Source: Lewinellaceae bacterium (lineage in GTDB: Bacteria; Bacteroidota; Bacteroidia; Chitinophagales; Saprospiraceae). Taken from it: a stretch of 64,000 nucleotides of DNA. Every line of letters begins with the position of its first letter. Position 1 is the stretch's first letter. The stretch covers positions 62,001-126,000 of the forward strand of contig JADJYW010000003.1 of NCBI GenBank assembly GCA_016719605.1, in the 5' to 3' direction. Shown here piece after piece: positions 17,425-26,462 of this stretch. Under the pieces are notes generated by a model. It saw only the letters and a program-made list of their open reading frames with translations, was not told the DNA's origin and did not search any database. A program made the position numbers and the translations under genes.

Positions 17425-17484
17425 ATCTCAAGTTTTGAGTGTTGTGTGTTGCGTTTTGAGTTAAAAAAAGATTGGGTGGAAAAA

Positions 17485-17748
17485 CTAGATCACGCAGAGG
17501 ACATCATCCTCGCGCATGATCAGGTAGTCATTTCCTTCGTAGTGGATTTCCTGGCCGGAATACTTGCCGTACAGCACGGTGTCGCCTACTTGTACCGTCA
17601 TCAGGTTACCGTCTTTACCCGGGCCTACGGCGATTACTTCACCGCGTTGCGGTTTTTCCTTGGCCGTGTCGGGAATAATGATGCCGCCTTTTGTTTTTTC
17701 TTCGGCTGGTGCGGGCTTGATAATCACACGGTCTGCGATTGGTTTCAT
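17485..17748 (-). CDS. groS: Co-chaperonin GroES
   Basis: 87 residues. MKPIADRVIIKPAPAEEKTK and the mobile loop KTKGGIIIPDTAKEKPQRGE, then VQVGDTVLYGKYSGQEIHYE, are characteristic. It forms the heptameric lid of GroEL. It is the first gene of the groS-groL operon. No CIRCE element is visible; a 14-bp palindrome lies 153 nt upstream in the divergent intergenic region. Confidence 0.97.
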   Translation of the reverse strand: MKPIADRVIIKPAPAEEKTKGGIIIPDTAKEKPQRGEVIAVGPGKDGNLMTVQVGDTVLYGKYSGQEIHYEGNDYLIMREDDVLCVI

Positions 17749-18138
17749 ACGTCTGACTAATTTATGTTTTGGTGAATAAACGATGTTGTTGGCTTGCCGA
17801 AATAATATTCGGGTGGCCTCCCTTTATCAGACTTCGTGCCAAGCAAAAATCCCTGCCATTTTTTCAGCCAGTCCCGAAAATTTGCCGCCACACTGTCACT
17901 GCCTGACATCAGGCGGCTTTTTCTGACAGGATCGCGGGGTCAAAAAAGCCATGCCCGCAAAATCGCCTGGTATGCTGATTTTTGACAGTACCCGCAGCAG
18001 CAGCAGGATGTTCAAAAATGTCTTATCATTGCGCCCGGTTTGTGGTGTGCTGCCCTTGCCTTTTTTCAAAAAATACTGAAATTCAATTTATTAAGTGCCT
18101 GGTTCATTTAATTTGGCCTTAAAGAACGCCTAACCACA
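17749..18138. promoter_or_regulatory. Divergent intergenic region groS / PfkB kinase with palindrome
   Basis: 390 bp without a credible gene. It contains the perfect palindrome GCCTGACATCAGGC (17901-17914), flanked by CTGTCA and CTGACAGG copies (17893-17930) that share the TGACA core, and TTGACA-like boxes near 17982. This clustering suggests a stress-response operator for groSL, but no known Bacteroidota heat-shock site can be named. Confidence 0.4.
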
Positions 18139-19068
18139 ATGGGGAGAACGATTGATATTTTTTGTGCCGGGGAGTTGCTGGTGGATTTCACCACGGCGGA
18201 GTTTGTACGTACTCCGGATGAGGCTACGCTGTTTCGCCGTTTGCCGGGCGGCAGCCCTGCCAATTTGAGCACCAACATGGCGCGCCTCGGCAAAAAAGCC
18301 ATGCTGGCCGCTACTGTCGGAACCGACGACATGGGCAATGTGCTGAAAAACTATGTCGCCCGCCTGGGCGTGGATATTTCCTGCGTCGCCCAAGTTGAAG
18401 AACCGACGACCCTTTTCCTCGAAATGCGTACAGCCGACGGCAGTTCCTTGCAAACGTACCGTACTGCCGACCACCTGCTGTCTATCCGGCAGTTCCCGTA
18501 TAACCGCTTCGACGATATTTCCATTTTTTACACGACCTGTTTTGCTATGAGCAAACTACCCGCCCAGCAAGTACTGCTGCAGGCATCGGAGCGGGCGCAT
18601 CGCGCCGGCATGCGACTCAGCATGGACGTGAATTATTCCGAAAAAATATGGCCCGACCGGAGAGATGCCCAGCGCATTGTGGGCGAATACTGCCGCATGG
18701 GAGCCATTCTAAAAATTAGCGATACGGATTTCCTGAACCTGTACGGAGAAGAAAAATCGGCTCCGGAAGCCGTGTTGGATCAGTTTCTGCGCCTCGGTGC
18801 GGGCGAGGTGTGCTACACCCTTGGCGTCAACGGCTGCTGGGTGGCCGACCACAAAAACCGGTATTTTGCCCCGAGCCGCCCTGTCGAGGTTAAAGACCCC
18901 ATCGGCGCGGGCGATGCTTTCTGGGCCGGATACCTCACCGCACTGCTGGAAGAAAAAACACTCGAAGAACGCGCGCATGCCGGGCACCGACTGGCTGAGA
19001 TAAAGATCAGCAACTTCGGCCCGCTGCCCGACCAGGTGGACCCGGCCGTGCTGTTTGCAGAGGTCTGA
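18139..19068 (+). CDS. PfkB-family carbohydrate kinase
   Basis: 309 residues. The N-terminal signature is LPGGSPANLSTNMARLGKKA (substrate-binding GG motif) and the C-terminal catalytic motif is DPIGAGDAFWAGYLTALLEE, where the Asp of GAGD is the base that activates the sugar hydroxyl. Spacing and length fit fructokinase or 2-keto-3-deoxygluconate kinase-type ribokinases; the substrate cannot be decided. It is transcribed away from groS and followed after 51 nt by the DUF1905 gene. No sugar transporter is adjacent. Confidence 0.85.
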   Translation: MGRTIDIFCAGELLVDFTTAEFVRTPDEATLFRRLPGGSPANLSTNMARLGKKAMLAATVGTDDMGNVLKNYVARLGVDISCVAQVEEPTTLFLEMRTADGSSLQTYRTADHLLSIRQFPYNRFDDISIFYTTCFAMSKLPAQQVLLQASERAHRAGMRLSMDVNYSEKIWPDRRDAQRIVGEYCRMGAILKISDTDFLNLYGEEKSAPEAVLDQFLRLGAGEVCYTLGVNGCWVADHKNRYFAPSRPVEVKDPIGAGDAFWAGYLTALLEEKTLEERAHAGHRLAEIKISNFGPLPDQVDPAVLFAEV

Positions 19069-19119
19069 TTTTTGGTTGCATCCGTTATCTTCACCTGGTA
19101 TACATCATTCCCGGAAAAG

Positions 19120-19630
19120 ATGGACGATACCTATCATTTTACGGCTACTCTGGACAAATTTGACTCCAACCTCTGGGGGCACCACCTGACAGTACCGGAC
19201 GCCGTCGCACAGGTTTTTTTGGCACAAGACGCCAAACGTTGTGTGTACCCTCAACGAAAAAGCGGAATTCCAGTGCGCGCTGATGCCCAAGGGTGAAGGC
19301 CGTTATTTCATCAACATTAACAAAAAACTGCGGGACACTCTGGGGCTAAAAGTCGGCTCCCCTGTACGCGTTGCCCTGCGCAAGGACGACAGCGAATACG
19401 GCCTGCCCGTGCCGGAAGAACTGGCGGTGCTGCTTGAACAGGACGACGAGGGCAACCAACTTTTTCATGCCCTCACTCCCGGCAAGCAGCGCACGCTGTT
19501 GTATATCGTTGGGTCGGTTAAAAGTTCGGACTTGCGCCTGAACCGCGCCATCGCCGTGGTGGAGCACCTGAAAACCAACGCCGGGAAAATCAACTTCAAG
19601 GTATTGTATGCAGGCTTGAAGGCCGGTTAG
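19120..19630 (+). CDS. DUF1905 / YdeI-OmdA-type protein (one-base frameshift)
   Basis: The N-terminal DUF1905 beta domain starts MDDTYHFTATLDKFDSNLWG and breaks at AAACGTTGTGTG (19234-19245). Removing one T restores KRVCTLNEKAEFQCAL, as expected for this domain, and the frame then runs to 19630. The C-terminal part is the YdeI/OmdA-like helical region (LPVPEELAVLLEQDDEGNQL, then LTPGKQRTLLYIVGSVKSSD). Corrected length is about 169 residues. The family has been linked to resistance to cationic compounds but is poorly characterised. The 3' end overlaps the convergent ACP phosphodiesterase gene by 35 bp. The extra T is probably an error. Confidence 0.75.
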
Positions 19631-20207
19631 TTTCCAGAAATCGCGCCACCTCTACCTGCAATTCCGGGAAAAACGTGTTGAATTCTACCGAAAAATTTGC
19701 TGTTTCGGTGAAAAAAAACGGCGCCAGCGCAGCCAGATTCAGGTCGTCGGGCAAGCGCCGGCTGAACATGTCCAACACCCATTCCAGTCCTTCTCTTGTC
19801 TGGTAGCCATGGAGGAAGCGGCCTGTACGCATTTCGGGCCACCGTTTTTGCAAGGATGCCGGCATGATGTCCCGGCCCTTGTCCAAGCCGTTGTATGCCC
19901 AGGTTGCGAACGTGTCAAAATCCACCGGGGCGTGCCGTTCCCAATGCAGGCAAAGCAAGTAGTCGTATAAAATATCCACTATGGGCGCGGCGTAACGTCC
20001 TGCAAATGGGCGCACGCGTGCTACGCTGGCTCGGACGGCGGCATGGTTGTCGGTAAAACTATCAATAGTTCGATGCAGCAGAATACCGCGTTGCACCTCC
20101 GGCTGATAGCGCTCCCACGTTCGGCCTTTGACGTAGTCGCCAATAAAATTGCCGAGAAGCACTTGTTCATCCGGGAAGGAAAGAAGACAATGGGCGGTAT
20201 GGTTCAT
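19596..20207 (-). CDS. Acyl carrier protein phosphodiesterase (AcpH-like)
   Basis: 203 residues. The HD-like metal-binding pattern of AcpH is present: MNHTAHCLLS, LLGNFIGDYVKGRTWERYQP with the conserved G-D-x-x-K, then GILLHRTIDSFTDNHAAVRA where H-R-x-I-D-x-x-x-D supplies ligands, and PIVDILYDYLLCLHWERHAP. The enzyme removes the 4'-phosphopantetheine group from acyl carrier protein. It is a monocistronic gene that ends inside the convergent DUF1905 gene. Confidence 0.85.
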   Translation of the reverse strand: MNHTAHCLLSFPDEQVLLGNFIGDYVKGRTWERYQPEVQRGILLHRTIDSFTDNHAAVRASVARVRPFAGRYAAPIVDILYDYLLCLHWERHAPVDFDTFATWAYNGLDKGRDIMPASLQKRWPEMRTGRFLHGYQTREGLEWVLDMFSRRLPDDLNLAALAPFFFTETANFSVEFNTFFPELQVEVARFLETNRPSSLHTIP

Positions 20208-20265
20208 CCTGTTGGTTGTATGGTGATTGGTTTGGGGGTTCCTGCAAACTTCCGAAATGTTGGTT

Positions 20266-20273
20266 TACCTTTG
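20266..20273 (+). promoter_or_regulatory. -7 element upstream of ychF
   Basis: TACCTTTG, a perfect TAnnTTTG match, 79 nt before the ychF start. No clear TTG at the expected distance. Confidence 0.4.
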
Positions 20274-20352
20274 CGCCCGCTTCGATCAAAAGTAATTTAT
20301 CGGGGAGCAATAACACCGTATTCCAGGCTAAAATCAATCGAATCAATAAAAA

Positions 20353-21459
20353 ATGGCTCTTCAATGTGGCATCGTCGGCCTGCCAAACGTCGGCAAATCT
20401 ACCCTTTTTAATGCCCTGACCAGCGGCAAGGCCCTGGCAGCCAACTATCCTTTCGCTACCAAAGACCCGAACGTCGGGATCATTACCGTGCCCGATGTTC
20501 GCCTGGACAAGTTAGCCGAACTGGTGCTCCCGCAACGTACGCTGCCCACTTCGGTGGAGATTGTGGACATCGCCGGCCTCATCAAGGGCGCCAGCAGGGG
20601 TGAAGGGCTGGGCAATCAATTTCTGGCCAATATCCGTGAAGTGGATGCTATCGTGCACGTCGTGCGCTGTTTTGACGACGACAACGTGGTGCATGTGGAC
20701 GGCGACATAAACCCCATTCGCGACAAAGAGATCATTGACTTTGAGCTCGGACTGAAGGACCTGGAAACCGTAGACAAACGCATTGACAAAGTGGCTCGCG
20801 CCGCCAAGGCCGGCAACAAGGAAGAACTCCGCAACCTGGAAGTCCTGACCGCTGTAAAAAAGCACCTGGAAAGCGGCCAGCCAGCCCGACAACTATTGGC
20901 CAATATGGACGAAGATGCCAAACAACTGGTCGCCAAAGAATTATCGCTACTCACGGCCAAGCCAACCCTGTATGTCTGCAATGTAGACGAAGCGGCTGCC
21001 CTGACCGGCAACGCCCACTCCGAGGCGCTGCGCGCTGCTGTGGCCGGCGAAAACGCCGAGGTGATCCTGATCTGTGCGGGCATTGAGGCACAGATCGCTG
21101 AAATGGAATCGGAAGCGGAGCGGGCAGAGTTTCTGGAAATGATGGGCCTGCCGGAACCGGGTAAAAACATCCTGATTCGCGCCTGCTATACCCTGCTCAA
21201 CCTCATCACATATTTCACCGCAGGCGAAAAAGAAGTGCGTGCCTGGACGGTGCGCAATGGCGCCAAGGCGCCCGAGGCTGCCGGGGTTATTCACTCCGAT
21301 TTTGAGAAAGGATTTATCCGCGCCGAGGTAATCAAGTACGCTGATTTTCTGAAATACGGGTCGGAAGCCAAGGTAAAAGAGGCCGGTAAAATGGCTGTTG
21401 AGGGCAAGGAATATGTGGTAACCGATGGCGACATTATGCACTTCCGGTTCAACGTGTGA
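20353..21459 (+). CDS. ychF: Redox-regulated OBG-type ATPase YchF
   Basis: 368 residues, the standard YchF length. P-loop GLPNVGKSTLFNAL (G1) is followed by the switch region EIVDIAGLIKGASRGEGLGN (G3, D-x-A-G) and NVDE (207-210) where GTPases have NKxD, the change that makes YchF prefer ATP. The C-terminal TGS domain contains TYFTAGEKEVRAWTVRNGAK and ends EYVVTDGDIMHFRFNV. YchF/OLA1 binds ribosomes and is involved in stress responses. The gene converges on accD, with a hairpin terminator in between. Confidence 0.97.
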   Translation: MALQCGIVGLPNVGKSTLFNALTSGKALAANYPFATKDPNVGIITVPDVRLDKLAELVLPQRTLPTSVEIVDIAGLIKGASRGEGLGNQFLANIREVDAIVHVVRCFDDDNVVHVDGDINPIRDKEIIDFELGLKDLETVDKRIDKVARAAKAGNKEELRNLEVLTAVKKHLESGQPARQLLANMDEDAKQLVAKELSLLTAKPTLYVCNVDEAAALTGNAHSEALRAAVAGENAEVILICAGIEAQIAEMESEAERAEFLEMMGLPEPGKNILIRACYTLLNLITYFTAGEKEVRAWTVRNGAKAPEAAGVIHSDFEKGFIRAEVIKYADFLKYGSEAKVKEAGKMAVEGKEYVVTDGDIMHFRFNV

Positions 21460-21483
21460 TTTTTTTTGCCGTGCTCTAATAGC

Positions 21484-21551
21484 ATTTTACCGCAGAGGCG
21501 CAGCGTTTTTGATAATCAAGTTATTCTAACTCTGCGCCTCTACGGTAAAAT
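21484..21551. terminator. Hairpin between convergent ychF and accD
   Basis: 20-nt arms at 21484-21503 and 21532-21551 (ATTTTACCGCAGAGGCGCAG and complement) with one mismatch and a 28-nt loop. It is placed to stop transcription from both sides, though it is larger than a simple terminator and could be a repeated palindromic element. Confidence 0.55.
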
Positions 21552-21586
21552 AGGAAATGCGCCCCTCCCCCGAGCCACGAGGACGC

Positions 21587-22444
21587 CTATGCGCGTTTGG
21601 CTTTGGCGAACATGCCCAGCAAGTCGCCGAGTGTTTCTTTCAAATCTTTTCGATTGACCACGAGGTCCAGAAATCCGCTTTCCATCAAAAATTCGGAGGT
21701 TTGAAAACCCTCCGGGAGATCTCGTTTAATGGTTTCCCGAATGACACGCGGCCCGGCGAAGCCGATCAGCGCTTCCGGTTCGGCGATATTAAGATCGCCC
21801 AACATAGCATAAGATGCCGTGACGCCGCCCGTGGTTGGGTCGGTCATCAGCGAAATAAAAGGCAGGCCTGCTTTGGCAAGCAGGGTAAGTTTGGCGCTGG
21901 TTTTGGCCATTTGCATGAGGGAAAAAGCACTTTCCATCATGCGCGCACCGCCGGATTTGGAAATGATGAGCAAGCCTGATCGGGTTTCGATAGCCCGGTC
22001 AATGGCCAGTGAAATTTTTTCGCCGACGACGGAGCCCATGGAGCCGCCGATGAACCGGAAGTCCATGGCTGCCACCACCAGCGGGTTGCCGTTCACATTG
22101 CCTTCCGCTACCGCCATGGCATCGTTGAGTCCTGTTTTGGCCATCGTTTCCTCAATGCGCCGGCCGTAGGGTTTCAGGTCGGTAAAATTTAAAAAATCAA
22201 TGGAAGCGAGGTCGTCGAACAAGCGGTTGTACTCGTGTTCGTCAAACAGAATTTCGAAGTATTCACGTGAGCCGATGAGGCTGTGGTAGTCGCACTTCGG
22301 GCACTTGTAGTAATTTTCTTTGAGCGCCTTCGAAGTACTGGTTTCCTTACATTTTTTGCATTGGAACCAAAGCCCTTCGGGCACGTCTTTTTTGGATTTG
22401 GTGGCGGTGGATACACCTTCTTTTAGTCGTTTGAACCAACTCAT
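21587..22444 (-). CDS. accD: Acetyl-CoA carboxylase carboxyltransferase subunit beta
   Basis: 285 residues from the ATG at 22444 (MSWFKRLKEGVSTATKSKKD). The zinc ribbon CKKCKETS...CPKC is at 30-52. The crotonase-like core includes MAVAEGNVNGNPLVVAAMDF, RFIGGSMGSVVGEKISLAID, KSGGARMMESAFSLMQMAKT and PTTGGVTASYAMLGDLNIAE. With AccA it transfers CO2 from carboxybiotin to acetyl-CoA, giving malonyl-CoA for fatty acid synthesis. It is divergent from ccmB; accA, accB and accC are not nearby. Confidence 0.97.
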   Translation of the reverse strand: MSWFKRLKEGVSTATKSKKDVPEGLWFQCKKCKETSTSKALKENYYKCPKCDYHSLIGSREYFEILFDEHEYNRLFDDLASIDFLNFTDLKPYGRRIEETMAKTGLNDAMAVAEGNVNGNPLVVAAMDFRFIGGSMGSVVGEKISLAIDRAIETRSGLLIISKSGGARMMESAFSLMQMAKTSAKLTLLAKAGLPFISLMTDPTTGGVTASYAMLGDLNIAEPEALIGFAGPRVIRETIKRDLPEGFQTSEFLMESGFLDLVVNRKDLKETLGDLLGMFAKAKRA

Positions 22445-22679
22445 CTTGCGTGGTTTGTTGAAAAAATGACACCGAATCGGTAAAGTATAATTTTTCGTGT
22501 GTGCATCGGGCCTCGGAGTGAAAGAGGCGGCAAATATAGACAGAGTTCTTGCATCTCCGGCAGGCATCTTGCGCAGGAGCATTTGGAGGGTACGGGCCAT
22601 TCCTGCGGCGGTCAGGAATTTTTTGTCGGCAAAGCGGCCCGGGGGAAAACAGCCCGGCCTACCTTTGTTGCCCTTGATT

Positions 22680-23336
22680 ATGAACTGGAAAAGCCTTTAT
22701 CCCCTTTTGCGCAAGGAATTCGTTCTGGAATTCCGCCAACGCTACGCCATCAGCGGAATCGTACTGTATGTGTTCAGCATGGTTTTCGTGGTGTATATTG
22801 CTTCTATTCAGGTGGCCCCACCGGTTTGGAATGTGCTGTTTTGGCTGATCGTGTTGTTTGCGTCCATCAATGCCGTGGTCAAAAGTTTTGTGCAGGAAAG
22901 CGGTGCGCGACAGTTGTACTACTACCAATTGGCCGATCCTGTTGTGTTGGTGCTGGCCAAGATCATTTACAACACCTTGTTGCTTCTCGTACTGAGCGGG
23001 CTTGCTTTTGGGGCGTACAGTGTGGTTGCCGGCAATCCGGTGAAAGACCTGCCCCTGTTTTCACTGGTGCTGGTGCTGGGTAGCCTCGGGTTCTCCATCG
23101 CATTCACATTTATCGCCTCCATTGCCGCCAAGGCCGACAATAGCGCGACCCTCATGGCTATTTTGAGTTTTCCGGTCATTTTGCCCATTTTACTTACACT
23201 GGTGCGGCTTTCGGCCATCTCGTTGCGTCTGCTTCAGGACACTTCCTATACCCGCGACATCATCAATCTTTTGGCCATAGACGCCATCCTGATTACCTTG
23301 GTATTTGTCCTGTTTCCGTATATCTGGAAGGACTAA
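22680..23336 (+). CDS. ccmB: Heme exporter subunit CcmB
   Basis: 218 residues from the ATG at 22680, with six hydrophobic segments. It opens with the CcmB-type amphipathic stretch LYPLLRKEFVLEFRQRYAIS and continues VVKSFVQESGARQLYYYQLA, a conserved cytoplasmic loop. CcmB is the membrane part of the CcmAB transporter that powers release of holo-CcmE during cytochrome c maturation (System I). It starts the ccmB-ccmC-ccmD set. ccmA, the ATPase, is not next to it and must lie elsewhere. Confidence 0.92.
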   Translation: MNWKSLYPLLRKEFVLEFRQRYAISGIVLYVFSMVFVVYIASIQVAPPVWNVLFWLIVLFASINAVVKSFVQESGARQLYYYQLADPVVLVLAKIIYNTLLLLVLSGLAFGAYSVVAGNPVKDLPLFSLVLVLGSLGFSIAFTFIASIAAKADNSATLMAILSFPVILPILLTLVRLSAISLRLLQDTSYTRDIINLLAIDAILITLVFVLFPYIWKD

Positions 23337-23390
23337 TCCGCCGGGTTGACAGGACAAAAAAATACCTTCTAAACCATAAACAAATAAATT

Positions 23391-24448
23391 ATGTGGTGGA
23401 AAGCCCTTTCCGTTGTTCTGCTTGTTTACACCCTGCTGGCCGGGATGCTGGTGCCGTTGAAATCCGGTATTGTGCGTACAGAGCCGGCATTTGTCCGCAC
23501 GGGGCAGGATACGACATTGCGTTTTTTCGGTTACAACACGTTTTTTGGCAAGCCGTCCGACGAGCCGGTTCGGGTTTGGCTATACTACAACGAGCGGTAT
23601 GCATTGGCAGCCCGGTCGTACAGGGCCGTGAACGATACGGTACTGGAAGCGTCCTTCCGTATGCCCCAAACCTGCCCGAAGGCAAACAAATAGTCCCATT
23701 AAATGCGCTCATTGATCATCCTGTAGCAGGTGCTTCGTTGCTTCCTGCAGCAGTTTCCCTCAGCCGGGACACGGGTACCGTAGCCCCGGAATTGCTTGAT
23801 GATTCCTGGACAGCCCATCCTGTTCAGAAAATCCATGTACAGTCCGGCTTTTCGTTTCCCTACCAGAATGTGATTTACGAAAGCATTCGAAACACCTACT
23901 TCCATGTGCCTATGTGGTTTGTCCTGTTGTTTTTGTTTGTGGCTTCGGTGTGGTACAGTGTTCGGTATTTGCGCGATCCGAATCCGGAGCATGACCGCCG
24001 GGCATCCGCGTATGCCGAGGCCGGCCTTTTGTTCGGGGCACTCGGCTTGGTCACCGGTATGGTATGGGCCAACTACGCTTGGGGCAAACCCTGGAGCAAC
24101 GACATCAAGCAACTGATGACCGCCGTTGCACTGCTGATTTACATGGCGTACTTCATTCTGCGGCGTTCGTTCGATGAATACGAGAAGGGCGCGCGCCTGG
24201 CTGCCGTTTACAATGTTTTTGCGTTTGCCTCCTTGATTCCCTTGCTCTACATTGTGCCGCGGATGTTTGCCAGTTTGCACCCCGGTGCTACAGGCAATCC
24301 GGCATTCGGCAGTCAGGACCTGGACAACACCATGCGTGCCGTATTTTACCCGGCCATTATCGGCTGGACGCTGCTTGGGTTCTGGATCGCCGAGCTGCGT
24401 ATCCGGTACCAACGGCTCTACGACAAAGCAATCGGGCTGGAGGGGTAA
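23391..24448 (+). CDS. ccmC: Heme exporter/handling protein CcmC (one-base frameshift)
   Basis: The first frame begins MWWKALSVVLLVYTLLAGML and runs to SFRMPQ. The second carries NLPEGKQIVPLNALIDHPVA and the six-helix CcsA/CcmC domain to 24448. Adding one C in the CCCC run at 23661-23664 joins them as SFRMPPNLPEGKQ. The periplasmic tryptophan-rich region is present in the Bacteroidota form GMVWANYAWGKPWSNDIK. Histidine ligands to heme would lie in flanking loops. CcmC loads heme onto CcmE. Corrected length about 353 residues, with the extended N-terminal periplasmic domain seen in this phylum. The frameshift looks like a homopolymer sequencing error. Confidence 0.9.
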
Positions 24449-24518
24449 TTGGGATACCTATTTTTGATTGAAAACCTTTCATTCTTCCACTGCGAGCATC
24501 TTTCAACTTTTAAAAAAC

Positions 24519-24743
24519 ATGAAATTTTTTATGGTTCGCATATTTTCCATGATTGTTTTGTTGCTGGCAATATCTTTGCCCGCCGCTTTTGCAGAAGGCA
24601 ACCGGGATTTCATGCGTGAGACCGGCAAGATCAACGTAGTGGTGGCTGTCATCCTCGTAATCTTTCTGGGTATCGTGTGGTATCTCGTCCGGCTGGAGCG
24701 GCAGCTAACCAAATTAGAGCACCTAACAAAAGATGATGCATGA
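24519..24743 (+). CDS. CcmD family protein
   Basis: 74 residues from the ATG at 24519. A signal-like first segment (FSMIVLLLAISLPAAFA) is followed by a second helix, INVVVAVILVIFLGIVWYLV, and a charged tail RLERQLTKLEHLTKDDA. Size, topology and position after ccmC fit CcmD, which holds holo-CcmE in the CcmABCD release complex. The Bacteroidota form is longer than proteobacterial CcmD and has a cleavable-looking N-terminus. Its stop overlaps the next start (ATGA), so translation of gdh is likely coupled to it. Confidence 0.8.
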   Translation: MKFFMVRIFSMIVLLLAISLPAAFAEGNRDFMRETGKINVVVAVILVIFLGIVWYLVRLERQLTKLEHLTKDDA

Positions 24744-26155
24744 GTGCAAAAATCAGTTTCTTCAACAGTGTAGAGCGGTACGTGGACAAAGCGGCCGGCT
24801 TTACCGACATTCCCACCGGCCTGGTGGAGCAGATCAAGGTGTGCAACCTTGTCTTGCAGATTCGTTTTCCGGTTCGCGTCGGGGACGACTATCAAGTCAT
24901 TGAGGCATATCGGGTACAGCATAGTCACCACCGCCTCCCAACCAAAGGGGGTATCCGTTATGCCGAAAGTGTGGATCAGGACGAGGTGATGGCCCTCGCC
25001 TCTTTGATGTCCTACAAATGCGCGCTGGTGGATGTCCCCTTTGGCGGCGCTAAAGGGGGAATCAAAATCAATCCGGCCAATTACACCGTCGAACAGCTTC
25101 AGAACATCACCCGCCGCTACACCACCGAACTCATCAAGAAAAACTTCATCGGCCCGGGCATAGATGTACCGGCACCGGACTATGGAACCGGCCCGCGCGA
25201 AATGGCCTGGATACTGGACACCTACCAGGCTTTCCGCCACGGCGAGATTGACTCCATTGCCTGCGTGACCGGCAAGCCCGTGACGCAAAATGGTATCCGG
25301 GGTCGTTCTGAAGCAACCGGCCGCGGCGTATTTTATGGCCTTCGGGAGTCTGTTTCCCATGCCGAGGATATGAAAAAACTTGGCCTTACCCCCGGAATCG
25401 CCGGCAAAACAATGGCGATTCAGGGCTTGGGCAACGTGGGTAGCAATACCGGCATTATAAGCCAAAACGAGGGCGATGTTAAAATAATCGGGGTGGCTGA
25501 GCGCGAAGGCTCCATCTACGATCCGAACGGTATTGACATTGACAAACTGCTTGCTTTTCGCCAGGAGACCGGCTCTATTATCGGTTATCCCGGCTCTAAA
25601 CACATTGGTGGCCCGTCGGCTGTACTCGAAGTGGAATGCGACATTCTGGTGCCTGCCGCGTTGGAAAACCAGATCACAGTGGAAAACGCTGACAGAATCA
25701 AAGCCAAAATCATCGCAGAAGCAGCCAACGGCCCAATCACGGCGGACGCCGATGTTATCCTGCAAAAGAAGGGTATTCTGGTTCTGCCCGACTTTTATAT
25801 CAACGCCGGCGGCGTGACGGTTTCCTACTTCGAGTGGCTAAAAAACCTCTCGCACCACCGTTTCGGACGCCTCGAAAACCGTTTCCACCATAATGCTTTC
25901 ACCGGCATCCTGAACAAAATCGAGGAGATGACCGGTAAGAATGTCGTCCAACGCGACCGGGACTTCCTTACCCGCGGCGGAACGGAAATAGAACTCGTCA
26001 ACTCCGGTCTGGAAGATACCATGATAACCGCCTATCAACAAGTGCGCGACACCTGGAAACAAAATACCGCAATCCCGGATATGCGTGCGGCGGCGTTTGT
26101 TTGCTCCTTGAAAAAAATCGCGGGAGACTATGTGTCAATGGGTATTTTCCCCTGA
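24740..26155 (+). CDS. Glu/Leu/Phe/Val-type glutamate dehydrogenase
   Basis: 471 residues. The substrate domain contains HSHHRLPTKGGIRYAESVDQ and the catalytic-lysine motif VPFGGAKGGIKINPANYTVE; D-V-P-A-P-D-Y-G-T (IDVPAPDYGTGPREMAWILD) follows. The Rossmann domain has MAIQGLGNVGSNTGIISQNE. It catalyses reversible oxidative deamination, most likely of glutamate to 2-oxoglutarate. Cofactor choice is not clear. The start overlaps the ccmD stop by 4 bp, an unusual operon link between cytochrome c maturation and amino-acid metabolism. It is followed by a large hairpin and an Lrp-type regulator. Confidence 0.93.
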   Translation: MSAKISFFNSVERYVDKAAGFTDIPTGLVEQIKVCNLVLQIRFPVRVGDDYQVIEAYRVQHSHHRLPTKGGIRYAESVDQDEVMALASLMSYKCALVDVPFGGAKGGIKINPANYTVEQLQNITRRYTTELIKKNFIGPGIDVPAPDYGTGPREMAWILDTYQAFRHGEIDSIACVTGKPVTQNGIRGRSEATGRGVFYGLRESVSHAEDMKKLGLTPGIAGKTMAIQGLGNVGSNTGIISQNEGDVKIIGVAEREGSIYDPNGIDIDKLLAFRQETGSIIGYPGSKHIGGPSAVLEVECDILVPAALENQITVENADRIKAKIIAEAANGPITADADVILQKKGILVLPDFYINAGGVTVSYFEWLKNLSHHRFGRLENRFHHNAFTGILNKIEEMTGKNVVQRDRDFLTRGGTEIELVNSGLEDTMITAYQQVRDTWKQNTAIPDMRAAAFVCSLKKIAGDYVSMGIFP

Positions 26156-26177
26156 TCACATCGAATCATTGTCCTTT

Positions 26178-26245
26178 AGGGTTGAATCTGTGGGTAATGT
26201 TTGGCATTTCCAAGTGCCGGCGTCCCCGGACTCAACCCTTTTTTG
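26178..26245 (+). terminator. Putative terminator after gdh
   Basis: Arms AGGGTTGA (26178-26185) and TCAACCCT (26232-26239) enclose a smaller GGCA/TGCC hairpin and are followed by a T-run. It starts 23 nt after the gdh stop. Confidence 0.55.
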
Positions 26246-26386
26246 TGTATGTGTGAAAATGATTTATTTTAAACAAATTTATTTTGGCAGCGACTCCGGT
26301 TTTAACTAATTGAGATAAAAATTATGGCAAGAAGAAGACAAATAGGCTCGATTATCAAAATTTACATGGGTTTTTAAAAATACAAC

Positions 26387-26417
26387 TTGCACATAATTTT
26401 TAGATGCTCTACCTTTG
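26387..26417 (+). promoter_or_regulatory. Promoter of the Lrp-family gene
   Basis: TTG (26387-26389), 20-nt spacer, TACCTTTG (26410-26417): a clear Bacteroidota consensus promoter in an AT-rich stretch, 45 nt before the ATG at 26463. Confidence 0.7.
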
Positions 26418-26462
26418 GGGAAATTTTACGCACCAAAATATAATTTTACAACGCTTCACACT

